From a virus, in the IMG/VR virus record IMGVR_UViG_3300017788_000011, positions 1 to 64,000 of that record: a stretch of 64,000 nucleotides of DNA; one strand, given 5' to 3'. The notes below the pieces were generated by a model. That model saw only the letters and a program-made list of their open reading frames with translations, had not been told where the DNA came from and made no database searches. Shown piece after piece: positions 58,601 to 64,000 of this stretch. The position numbers and the translations under genes are program-made. Position 1 is the stretch's first letter. Every line of letters starts with the position of its first letter.

Positions 58601-61600
58601 ATATAGTTTCTGCATCAATTAACGTACCGTCTTGCTGCCTTAGGGAATATCCGTTAAAGCCATCTTGTACATTATCGACTACAGCATAAGGATAATTTAA
58701 TTTTAATTTCTGTGCGGCCGGGCTCAGCGCCAACAAACTACCTGCACCAAACCCCTGAGTAGTCCAGAACAAAAATTCTTGGCTGCTGGTTTTCCAGTTT
58801 TGTATTAAACCAAGATTGTTGTCGTACTTGTCAAAAATAAATCCCTTGCTTTCAAGATACGCACCGTAGCCTAAAAGAAAATCAACAACATCTTGAATAG
58901 TTTTTAAAACACTACCGTATGGTAACCTACTTACAGTGTCTTCAAATGCCGTTCGAATATAGGCAGTTTTACCGCCAACTATTGGTAACTCAGGAATGCG
59001 AACAAATTTATCTGTGTCAAAGGATGCGGTTGCAGTGTGAGTCACCTTGACTCGATAAAAAGTATTTTGATAAAGAACAATTTTTCCCACTACATATAAA
59101 TTATTAGCAGTCCACTCGCTGTAGCCTTCGCTGATTCCGCCAACTCTAATTACTCTGTCTTTGTCTAAAACGATAGGATTAAAATATTCAAATACTGGTC
59201 TTTCAAAGTTATATCCTCGAATAACATATCCGGCTGGTTGTTTTTCTACGATAACGCCGCTGTAATATAAGGTTTCGACTGGGGATCCGGTGTTTAAGAA
59301 CAACAGATAATTTTCTTCGGGCAGTGTTAACAATGATCCACTGTTAGGACTCTTGCTGTCAAGATAAATTTTAAATTTGTCTTTGTCCGAAAAACCTTCA
59401 ACTCTGTAACTTAGGTTGTTGGTTATTTCTTTTAAATCTTTTCTGTATCTCTCAATGACTGATTTTTGATCGCTGGTGATATAATCACAGACATAATTTA
59501 CCAATCCAGAACAAAATGACTTGGCAGTGTCGAACCAAGCAGTAGGAGTAACTATGTCGTTTAACTTAATTCGTATTCCTGAATCTTTATAGATAAACTG
59601 ATTGTTAAGATTTTTTATCTGTCTAACACGATCAAACAGTACTGAAAAACTTTCAGCAGGTCTTGCTACCACTACAGACTTAATAAATTGAAATGGATAA
59701 TCACTGCTTCTTCTCCATGCCGTTTCAACCGGGCCGATATCGCCAAATGCAAATCTTTCGTTGGCAGTTAAAATGTTGAAGTTACCCACAAGATTTGCAG
59801 ACATCGGATCTATTAGATTGCCTTCAGCATCTACAGGAATGTTAGACGAAAGTCCGGGTCTACGGAATCTCACATCGTATTGAACAGTTTTTCCGGGCTG
59901 TCTAACTGCACCTTCTTCAAGGTCTTGCCATAATATTAAGTTGTCACTGGTATAGGGGGCAGGTCCATAGACTGTTTCCCACCAATCGGGTTTAATAGAA
60001 AATCCAAGACACTCCCAAGGGTGTGTATGTGGTCTATCTGTATCAAATTTTAATTTGAAAATACCTCTCCAATATCCCGGCAGCAACGATCCATCGTTAT
60101 CTAACGACAGGGAATAATTATAGGTAAATCTATTTTCAAAATCGTAAAATGTATTTTCAGTGGGATCTACGTCGGTGAATGATACCCATTTATAAAACGC
60201 TGGGGATAATAAATTATCTATCACTGACTTTGATACTTTAGACGTTCTTGCTCCGTTGGGAATGTAATCAAAAATATTAAAAATTGTAGGATCGTAATTT
60301 ACTTTGATATTATTAAAAATTCTAAGTTCTAATTCTAATAATAACTGATCTCTTGCATCACCGTAGGCTCTTAATATACTACCGTCGTGGCCCTGAATAA
60401 CCGAAGATGGAGTTATATATGTGTTATCTGTAAAAATGTGAGGAACATATTTTGGATATAAACCGAGTTTAGTCGGAGTTGGCGGCACAAAAGAATTGTC
60501 TGTGCTTACATATTCAAAAAATTCTAAAATGTCTCCTATGGCCAAAGTTCCAGTTACATTTACAAATCCTTCTTCAGTAAATGTATAATCTTTTTCGTAG
60601 ATAAGTTGAGTGTCGTTCAAATAAACTAATACTGCCTTGTCCGATGCGGTGGTGTTTGAATAAGTGTCTGTCAACGGATACAATTGAACTCTATTATCTA
60701 CCACAGGAATAGTAATCTTATTTGCGGCTCCGTTGGGAATCATGTCGCTGAATCTAAACGGCATTGATTCTGTTTTATTCTTAATTAAGTTGTTTAATAT
60801 TTGATCAACACGATCTTTAACTGTACCGTCTAAGGCAAGACTTGATGCTTCTTGAATAAATGCTCGCTTAAACTTTTGATATTCTGATGAAGCATATTCA
60901 AGCGCACGAATAACATTTGCAGATTTATCACAGAGATGATACAAGGGTAAATTTAAAGGAATTGAGTGTTGTAAAAATCTGGTTCCGTATTTAGATATTG
61001 CGCCGAGGTCTCTTAGGTTGCTTATACCTGGATATGTGCCTTTAAAGGAAGATACATTTTCAACAATTGACTGCACATGATCAACTACTTCGCCAAGTGT
61101 AAATTTATCCAACGACTCGTTTAAAGGATTATGTTTTAAACTGTAGGGAGAATCATAATATCCAGAAATCTTAATACCGTTATCACTGTAGGCTTTGATT
61201 ACAAGACTGTTGCCAGAAGTTAGGTCTTGATTAAATCTTACAAATTTATAAACAGTGTCTGTTAAAATTTCATAGTTTGTTGAATCAATAAACTGGCCGT
61301 TAACAAATACTTTAATTGTTAAATCTAATTGGCTGCTGTCTTTGAAACAATCAATTTTAAAATCGTTTGTGGTGTCAACAACATCATATTGTTTTACCAC
61401 ATACTGATAAACAGAATTTTCATTTTTTATCCAACCAGTTTCATAGGTATAATCAGTTCTTGAACTGTTTATTTTTAAAAAGCCGGTGTTGGTAGAAACT
61501 GAGATGATTCGTTCTACATCTCTATAACTAACCGATTCGCTTTCAAGATCAAAGTTAAAGACTATGTCACCGACGTTTTCAATATTTTGGTAGGTCAAAG

Positions 61601-63410
61601 GAAAACCTAATTCGGCGTCGTTTGACCCTGTTCCGGCTTTGTAAGTAAAAATTTTATTACCAACAAATGTTGTACCTTCGTACTTTAATTCATTGCTAAA
61701 ACTATCCCCATCAATATCATACAAATCAAATAAGGGATTTTGATTAACTGCTGTCTTCTGTTGACTGTATACCCACTGTGTTCCATTATAATGCCACATT
61801 GAGCCTTTATATGCAGTGCCATAGTTTACCAGTACACACTCCCCTTCGCTGGGTTCGGTGTCTACTTCTTCTTTTAAGGTGATCTGTTTACTACCTTGTA
61901 GATTAACAAAATCAACTTTGAAAATTCTACCATTAACCCGTTTGTCTGTATCGGCAGCAAACAGCACACGCATGCCTTTTACTAACAGTACACTATCTAC
62001 GAAATATCCCTGAGATCCTTCAATAATTGAAAATATATCAGTAGTCACTGTGTCAATTAAATCTACATTCTGCTTGGCCTGTCGACCAAAATTCAATAAC
62101 TGTACGTTTGGTTTGAATTCTATAATAGGTCTAATAGCACGAGTAGTTAAATCGATATCTGCTGGCACTCCCAGTGCTTCATAGGCTTTGTTGATGGCAT
62201 CAATGTGAAACCATCGATTGTGTCGACTCCAGGGATTTTTATCAATACTTTGTCGAGATACAGTGATATAATCTTGCTTGTCTGCTAAGGTCAGTGCCTC
62301 TGAAAAAGGTAATTTGTCAAATGGTTCGTCATCGAACAACACAATTGATTCAGAACTAAATGTTCCGGTGATTTCAAGATCTGCTTCTGCAACAAGATTA
62401 ATTTTATCCCCTACACCTTCAACATACCAAAAGCCTGTTGAATATTTTTCAGGTGTAACATTTCCAACAAATCTAACTTTCATACCGTTGGTTAGATCTA
62501 CGCCGTCGGCTGTTCTATATGTTTTCTTTCCTAAAATATCTTGATCAAGATCGAGGAATGAATTCTCAACAATATCGCTGATTTTAAAAACGCCGCCAAC
62601 GTCCACGTCCTTGGTGCTCATAAAATACAGTACGGATTCTGATCCTGCGTTGGGAGTAAATTCTATAACTCCTTGCTCGATTCCTTCAAACACTGTGTTA
62701 GTTTGATCTCCATCATAACTGATGAATCCATCCTGATCTAATGTTCGAACAGATTTAATTATTATAGGTTCCCCTGGAGAATTTACTTCGAATCTGTAGG
62801 TCTGGCCGCGATATAATCGTATTGTTGGATTTCTGGTTACTCCGTTTGGTGTTAGCACCACAGCCTTGTTGTCGCCATCGTCGACTAATGTCAATGTAAA
62901 AGTCGAAACAATTTCACGTTGCTGTCCAGCCACAGTATACACCGGAGGTCCATAGGGCAGCCAATAATAATTTCTGTAGTTAACAAATTTGTCCCAGTCG
63001 ATCTTTGGATCCCACGAATAAAATTCTTGTGCGTTGACTTTATTTTGATCTTTTTCTGCTGATCCAAAGTATTTTAACTGGTTAAGATAATCAATATAAT
63101 CTTTAAAAAAGGTTACATTATCGAACTGATCTGTGACTACTGTAGAGGAATCAAACTGGTAAAATTCTCTGTCGCTGTTGATCGCAGGAACATAGGTATC
63201 GTTGACCTTATAACTTTTTCCTACTTTTCTTCCGACATACCCGTTGCGAGATTTTACACCGCCTTTGCTGATTAATTGGTCAAGTGTAGCGTCTAAAAAC
63301 TTTTTGTTTGGTAAGGTTCTATAAAATCGAGGCAATAAGTCGCTTGACTTATTTTTTTTGCTACCTTCTCCAGGTAGATTAATTTCGTTTTGTTCGTCGC
63401 TGTATGCCAT
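49677..63410 (-). CDS. Giant 4577-residue virion protein with propeller and fibre-like repeats
   Basis: An uninterrupted reading frame of 13.7 kb. The N-terminus (about 1-150) has LLPRFYRTLPNKKFLDATLD and FYSWDPKIDWDKFVNYRNYY, blocks I associate with large baseplate-associated proteins in marine T4-like phages. Around residues 2100-2600 repeated FG-GAP-like segments (FSITPDSSLIAVGS, VAISSDGRYLAIGAPDAS, VDISKDGRYIAVGAARADG) suggest a beta-propeller. Around 3150-3560 GSGYKIAPRI, GSGYISAPIV and GSGYVSAPTI form a short repeat. The last third repeats DG-T-x-F-x-L fibre modules (DDSTYEFTLPY, GDGSTREFITQ, SDGSTLEFTLPF). No protease or hydrolase site is recognised. Confidence 0.85.
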   Translation of the reverse strand: MAYSDEQNEINLPGEGSKKNKSSDLLPRFYRTLPNKKFLDATLDQLISKGGVKSRNGYVGRKVGKSYKVNDTYVPAINSDREFYQFDSSTVVTDQFDNVTFFKDYIDYLNQLKYFGSAEKDQNKVNAQEFYSWDPKIDWDKFVNYRNYYWLPYGPPVYTVAGQQREIVSTFTLTLVDDGDNKAVVLTPNGVTRNPTIRLYRGQTYRFEVNSPGEPIIIKSVRTLDQDGFISYDGDQTNTVFEGIEQGVIEFTPNAGSESVLYFMSTKDVDVGGVFKISDIVENSFLDLDQDILGKKTYRTADGVDLTNGMKVRFVGNVTPEKYSTGFWYVEGVGDKINLVAEADLEITGTFSSESIVLFDDEPFDKLPFSEALTLADKQDYITVSRQSIDKNPWSRHNRWFHIDAINKAYEALGVPADIDLTTRAIRPIIEFKPNVQLLNFGRQAKQNVDLIDTVTTDIFSIIEGSQGYFVDSVLLVKGMRVLFAADTDKRVNGRIFKVDFVNLQGSKQITLKEEVDTEPSEGECVLVNYGTAYKGSMWHYNGTQWVYSQQKTAVNQNPLFDLYDIDGDSFSNELKYEGTTFVGNKIFTYKAGTGSNDAELGFPLTYQNIENVGDIVFNFDLESESVSYRDVERIISVSTNTGFLKINSSRTDYTYETGWIKNENSVYQYVVKQYDVVDTTNDFKIDCFKDSSQLDLTIKVFVNGQFIDSTNYEILTDTVYKFVRFNQDLTSGNSLVIKAYSDNGIKISGYYDSPYSLKHNPLNESLDKFTLGEVVDHVQSIVENVSSFKGTYPGISNLRDLGAISKYGTRFLQHSIPLNLPLYHLCDKSANVIRALEYASSEYQKFKRAFIQEASSLALDGTVKDRVDQILNNLIKNKTESMPFRFSDMIPNGAANKITIPVVDNRVQLYPLTDTYSNTTASDKAVLVYLNDTQLIYEKDYTFTEEGFVNVTGTLAIGDILEFFEYVSTDNSFVPPTPTKLGLYPKYVPHIFTDNTYITPSSVIQGHDGSILRAYGDARDQLLLELELRIFNNIKVNYDPTIFNIFDYIPNGARTSKVSKSVIDNLLSPAFYKWVSFTDVDPTENTFYDFENRFTYNYSLSLDNDGSLLPGYWRGIFKLKFDTDRPHTHPWECLGFSIKPDWWETVYGPAPYTSDNLILWQDLEEGAVRQPGKTVQYDVRFRRPGLSSNIPVDAEGNLIDPMSANLVGNFNILTANERFAFGDIGPVETAWRRSSDYPFQFIKSVVVARPAESFSVLFDRVRQIKNLNNQFIYKDSGIRIKLNDIVTPTAWFDTAKSFCSGLVNYVCDYITSDQKSVIERYRKDLKEITNNLSYRVEGFSDKDKFKIYLDSKSPNSGSLLTLPEENYLLFLNTGSPVETLYYSGVIVEKQPAGYVIRGYNFERPVFEYFNPIVLDKDRVIRVGGISEGYSEWTANNLYVVGKIVLYQNTFYRVKVTHTATASFDTDKFVRIPELPIVGGKTAYIRTAFEDTVSRLPYGSVLKTIQDVVDFLLGYGAYLESKGFIFDKYDNNLGLIQNWKTSSQEFLFWTTQGFGAGSLLALSPAAQKLKLNYPYAVVDNVQDGFNGYSLRQQDGTLIDAETISTGRDGNEFTLTTVNTNNGIYGATLHLVQKEHVVIFDNVSEFNDILFDQKPGFRQERIKIVAYTTYPWIGSFDSPGFVYDQAKIVDWSPYNDYNVGDIVKYKQFYYTAAKFNPGKAEFDSNEWFILDSKPESQLLPNWDYKADQFRDFYDLDSTNFDKAQQQLAQHTIGYQTRDYLNQIIPSPVSQYKFYQGYIIEKGTKNSLIKFFDAVSQSNRDSLEFYEDWGVRVGQYGASQAFKEVEIQLDEKQFLINPQPFEVVSVIDNTVKDFVYRQEFDQLYIKPDDADINLWPTVDDNEIILRDTGYVQQSDVKISTYVKENLLTQSVSDLTDGDLIWIFKEDFVPNFVNSYWNIYRYTRSTLTVKQLTTKSKTIEIICDNIKDIAVGDYIALYSVPAEYELFYKIKSIELDKIVLETTLEDLKGLDVYKDITFSEDSSSIVMFKLVSARIDSIDSINDNTIDYKFTDSEKFYANSDGTGKWAVYTRKPVFTSSELVPERRTENLRFGAGFSITPDSSLIAVGSVDKEVRLYLRVRAGDPLISIQTILPVDTYADSSVPTGWSKSVAISSDGRYLAIGAPDASGFKSFYRGKFSPIQSYNAGRIVSYNQLLWKSKKFISASSTTVPGEDLTEWEITNVIPVEAYESVPGPGLYLQHQGYVSIYEKDDRGNFALSATFCSPKPDNNEYFGTELKFAGEETGEYSLLINAPGANQNQGRIYTFKFDESGDDSTFNWKLVRNSKFRGGFSPLIDYSQGDIVYYNNQVYQATQDRLGDGTSFEVADWEPAGFENIAGYLPLTVHDDITDDSTTLGYNVASVQSGDLFGASFAVSDSAELIVASAPEADQLNLENYQGVYSEQSNYQDQAEVSYNNKFYKLKEGEDITYPSGSFDNSKWEQIVAKIKQGTGKVFLYKKTTGGYQLAETISVDKIRDGLISTANYNYVNEINYYEKFGSSVDISKDGRYIAVGAARADGQYKVQGKVFIFEYVDFELTLIDVISNPLAEPNENFGYRVKFNNDATSVAITAKFGDQYVYTTFDKYGNLLEDSNDLYNSIYATDTQSEANARPTTFDRQSLNFKTTTKDAGRVYVFDRYADRFIYGESFDVPESANSDLGEKIAFTRDTVIFNAKYFNIDNRRVGKLLFFERPKNKKTYEVTSRQSPVVNSEKFVSAFLYNTVTNQKVRNIDFVDVLRGKLPGIAEQELAYKTYFDPAVYDVGTTDQQVDTTVAWDVKQVGKLWWDLTNARFYNPYQGDLLYRANVWNRLVDGASIDIYEWVESPYLPSVWDSLADTEEGLTEGVSGLSRYGDAVYSVEQRYDVISQSFRPTYYFWVKNKVLVPSVNGRTLSALNVANLIADPRAQGYKFINFIAPNAVSFINCGDILIDKQINANIRYWGIDKTDLNIHNQYQLITEGVNNFEIPKYIESKWFDSLVGLDQNNNIVPDPDLPKKLRYGILNVPRQGMFINRIEATKQFVERLNRVLINKLITDNFNLERLQQFDPVPVEKDGKYDVAVDSYEELRFVGTSNVETAKFAVELRNGRFFRITILNPGSGYKIAPRIDIVDEGGSGAVLKTEIDVQGRVTDVIIRRRGKNYTNPTLTARPFTVLVKIDSTTTGKWSLYTWDKENRLWNRIQTQRFDVTKFWSYADWYADGYNQFTKPDYQVNNTYELTFLDTNIDQVVRVKSVGSGGWLLLKKYQESESFDYTQSYQVVGRQSGTIQFNTNLYDFADGNIGYGSSLYDVEGYDLFAAIELRIILETIRDEILISDLRKEYNNLFFTSVRYVLSEQTLVDWVFKTSLVTAIHNLGELDQPPTYKTSSLEAYQGYVEEVKPFRTQIREYISLYESFDNTQSAVTDFDLPSYVENKSAQPVDVKVSSTGELISSSNVILEYPWRSWFENYGFYIKDIVITDGGSGYISAPIVRFEGGFGQGATAKAYISSGRVFKIEITNPGSGYVSAPTIILDGGLREDGVSARVSAVIENDVIRSNTIGLKFDRITSSYDFVEVNKVEEFSGFGNRVQFALIWPIDLTQDSYTVKINGIAVLKTDYAVFNKTDSSGNYTKKYGVVQFEIAPATGATIEVSYKIDLNFMSAADRIYHAYQTAPGKLGKDLGQLMKGVDYGGVEVTSIPLTLLGGFDSDAWESEQWDDYDETFDDYIVTVDDSTYEFTLPYTPAAGVVLNIYKNGQRLDDPNFGTEDQTNIEAVMSSIVCDGITKTFVLPNLTDNPPLEINNGDEIIFRKTTSDGSRLPSETSYDTQLSGGDLAYNTASGFSPSDISLDGDGFVTPNTSHAPEEIVPGHVFDTLSIKVQDNVSVANSKIILKTINADGVSFRFLIGQKPTTENSVMVKLDNDLLKLGQDYNINFYDSTITFLTVPPEGSIISIWSFDFSGLSIYDNNFFIGDGSTREFITQAPYTDTQNVLVIVDGVQYNAEIFETDSSYATEGLLGIRFIVLPAANSVLKYVVYDGPDQEISIASLQEIRYVPPLMDYLLTNPMGESLPYDGKILVKKGNTVLKGPDSYEFTITADNYSYRIESQKYAPFSFDPTTISVFVNGDKKDYGIDFSVDFGLNRVTMNVTAVSVGDIVTIIINKDLDYEVTGTNPGNVYLKIKNSSLLAYGDTIEVLSFYNHNSQNILRYRNTFVTSTIVQETVQYYLFSQFKGGLVKLQRAVTDISAAWIMLNRTLLTPNVDYILLDSITVKLNPTIQIDQTDTVDVMQFDDRKSSTIPISFVKFKDILNRNSYYRLNYKFTQLASDLRPFDRVIEVIDGAVLDEPSRAKNKPGVIEIAGERVEYFVKNGNFLSQIRRGTLGTGVKDVHLSGQVINNIGISETVPYGDNTEVYEFVSDGSTLEFTLPFVPVKTAIADWYRDTIPLTHGQCNQVDVFAAGRHLRKSPLVRYDKAVGPDFESDTIQVEAEFSVDGVNYGTISAPEGRIRLTSAIPAGTKVVVTRKVGQMWQNSGQQLTESITKPALFLRRGG

Positions 63411-63419
63411 ATTTTAAAA

Positions 63420-64000
63420 TTATGATGTAAACGGTGCGCTGGTTATTACGCCTGAGGTAGAGGAAACGGTGTTAGCAACTTCAATGTTACTGAGGATTGT
63501 AGTTCCTGTTAAGTTATCAACTATCTCAATATCATCTACTGTGGCTGAACTTACAAATATTTCGTCAGGATTAGATAAAATTTCAAATAGTCCGCCAAAG
63601 GGCTGATTGGTTTGTTTTGGAACTATTACAAAGTTAACTATTCTGGGACTTAGTTGCTGTACAACATAAGAACTTAATTCAGAGAAATAAAATGTTTCTC
63701 CAAAGTCCCAATTGTCTATGGTAAAAAATTGATTAATTGCTTGAACAATTGCTGTTTTAATCTCATTGTCACTGATAACTAAATCTTTGTTTTTTACAAC
63801 CTTAAATGTAGCTCTTAATGCTGGATCTGCTTTGGCGCCAAACAAGGGTTTGTATTTTGCAGGATTGTAAACAATTTCATCGCTGATAGATTTAATGTTG
63901 TTTAATTTTTGTCCGAACTGAATGTACAACTCATCAACACCCGGTGGTAAAGGTTTAGTAGTAACGGCGTTGGCTAACCATCTGCGATATTCGAGATCAT
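63420..64000 (-). CDS. Baseplate wedge-like protein, C-terminal part (5' end outside window)
   Basis: The frame is open from the stop at 63420 to the window edge at 64000; a TTG at 63929 is an internal codon, since the upstream residues (DLEYRRWLANAVTTKPLPPG) continue the protein. The segment DNEIKTAIVQAINQFFTID, NWDFGETFYFSELSSYVVQQ and RIVNFVIVPK resembles the C-terminal region of gp6-type baseplate wedge proteins. The final about 60 residues hold EIFVSSATVDDIEIVDN. The giant gene follows after nine bases, so both are likely co-expressed baseplate components. Confidence 0.6.
   Translation of the reverse strand, partial: DLEYRRWLANAVTTKPLPPGVDELYIQFGQKLNNIKSISDEIVYNPAKYKPLFGAKADPALRATFKVVKNKDLVISDNEIKTAIVQAINQFFTIDNWDFGETFYFSELSSYVVQQLSPRIVNFVIVPKQTNQPFGGLFEILSNPDEIFVSSATVDDIEIVDNLTGTTILSNIEVANTVSSTSGVITSAPFTS

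Noticed and set aside
63420-63929. Complete small gene with a TTG start at 63929
   Set aside because: The frame continues upstream without a stop to the window edge with sensible residues, and no ribosome binding site precedes the TTG, so the gene is 5'-truncated.
1-64000. tRNA genes, CRISPR arrays, insertion sequences, integrase and attachment sites
   Set aside because: Reading both strands I found no cloverleaf, no regular spaced repeats and no transposase or recombinase motif. A covariance scan for tRNAs would be decisive.

Overview
The window is part of the genome of a large T4-like tailed phage (contractile-tail myovirus type), probably from an aquatic habitat. Evidence: a family B DNA polymerase with exonuclease and polymerase motifs, a gp45-type sliding clamp, a DsbA-like late-transcription protein, a T4 RNase H-type 5' exonuclease, T4-type late promoters (variants of TATAAATA), long fibre genes, a baseplate-wedge-like protein, and dense packing with ATGA/TAATG/GTGA overlaps. 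The DNA is moderately AT-rich. I see no tRNA, insertion sequence, CRISPR array or integrase, and no photosynthesis genes, so nothing points to a cyanobacterial host. The presence of peptidoglycan hydrolases is consistent with a bacterial host, which I cannot name further.

Layout. (1) Bases 1-11326, plus strand: putative internal head or scaffold-type proteins and enzymes. Many begin with a short helix ending in (L/I)-X-E followed by A or S, like the capsid-targeting sequence of T4 internal proteins. They include a ligase-like protein, a nucleotidyltransferase, a ParB-like protein interrupted by a stop codon, a GH19 endolysin-like protein, a lambda R-like transglycosylase and lysine-rich proteins. 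(2) 11330-36250, plus strand: replication and nucleotide metabolism. Here lie DsbA, polymerase, sugar dehydrogenase-like protein, clamp, a DpdA-type DNA transglycosylase, a QueD-like protein, glycosyltransferase, ThyX, phosphoribosyltransferase, HIT protein, FolE, QueE, 5' exonuclease, MoxR ATPase and a VWA/HEXXH protein, with many small ORFs. Six near-perfect sigma70-type promoters (TTGACA/T, 17 bp, TATAAT) drive this part. (3) 36245-42504, mostly minus strand: an island of four glycosyltransferase-like genes in two paralogous pairs and two radical SAM genes. (4) 42570-64000, minus strand: fibres, a collar-domain fibre, a 4577-residue giant structural protein and the 3' end of a baseplate-wedge-like gene.

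How the parts fit. DpdA, FolE, QueE and a QueD-like protein suggest that genomic guanine is replaced by a 7-deazaguanine; no QueC is visible here. DpdA directly follows the sliding clamp. Two hairpins of identical geometry (5-bp stem, 8-nt loop GCCAYAAA) sit just before the polymerase ribosome binding site and look like a doubled version of the T4 gp43 translational operator. Two other genes have their ribosome binding site in a hairpin loop, with a late-promoter element overlapping the 5' arm, as in T4 genes e and soc. The two radical SAM proteins carry the same five-cysteine domain at opposite ends.
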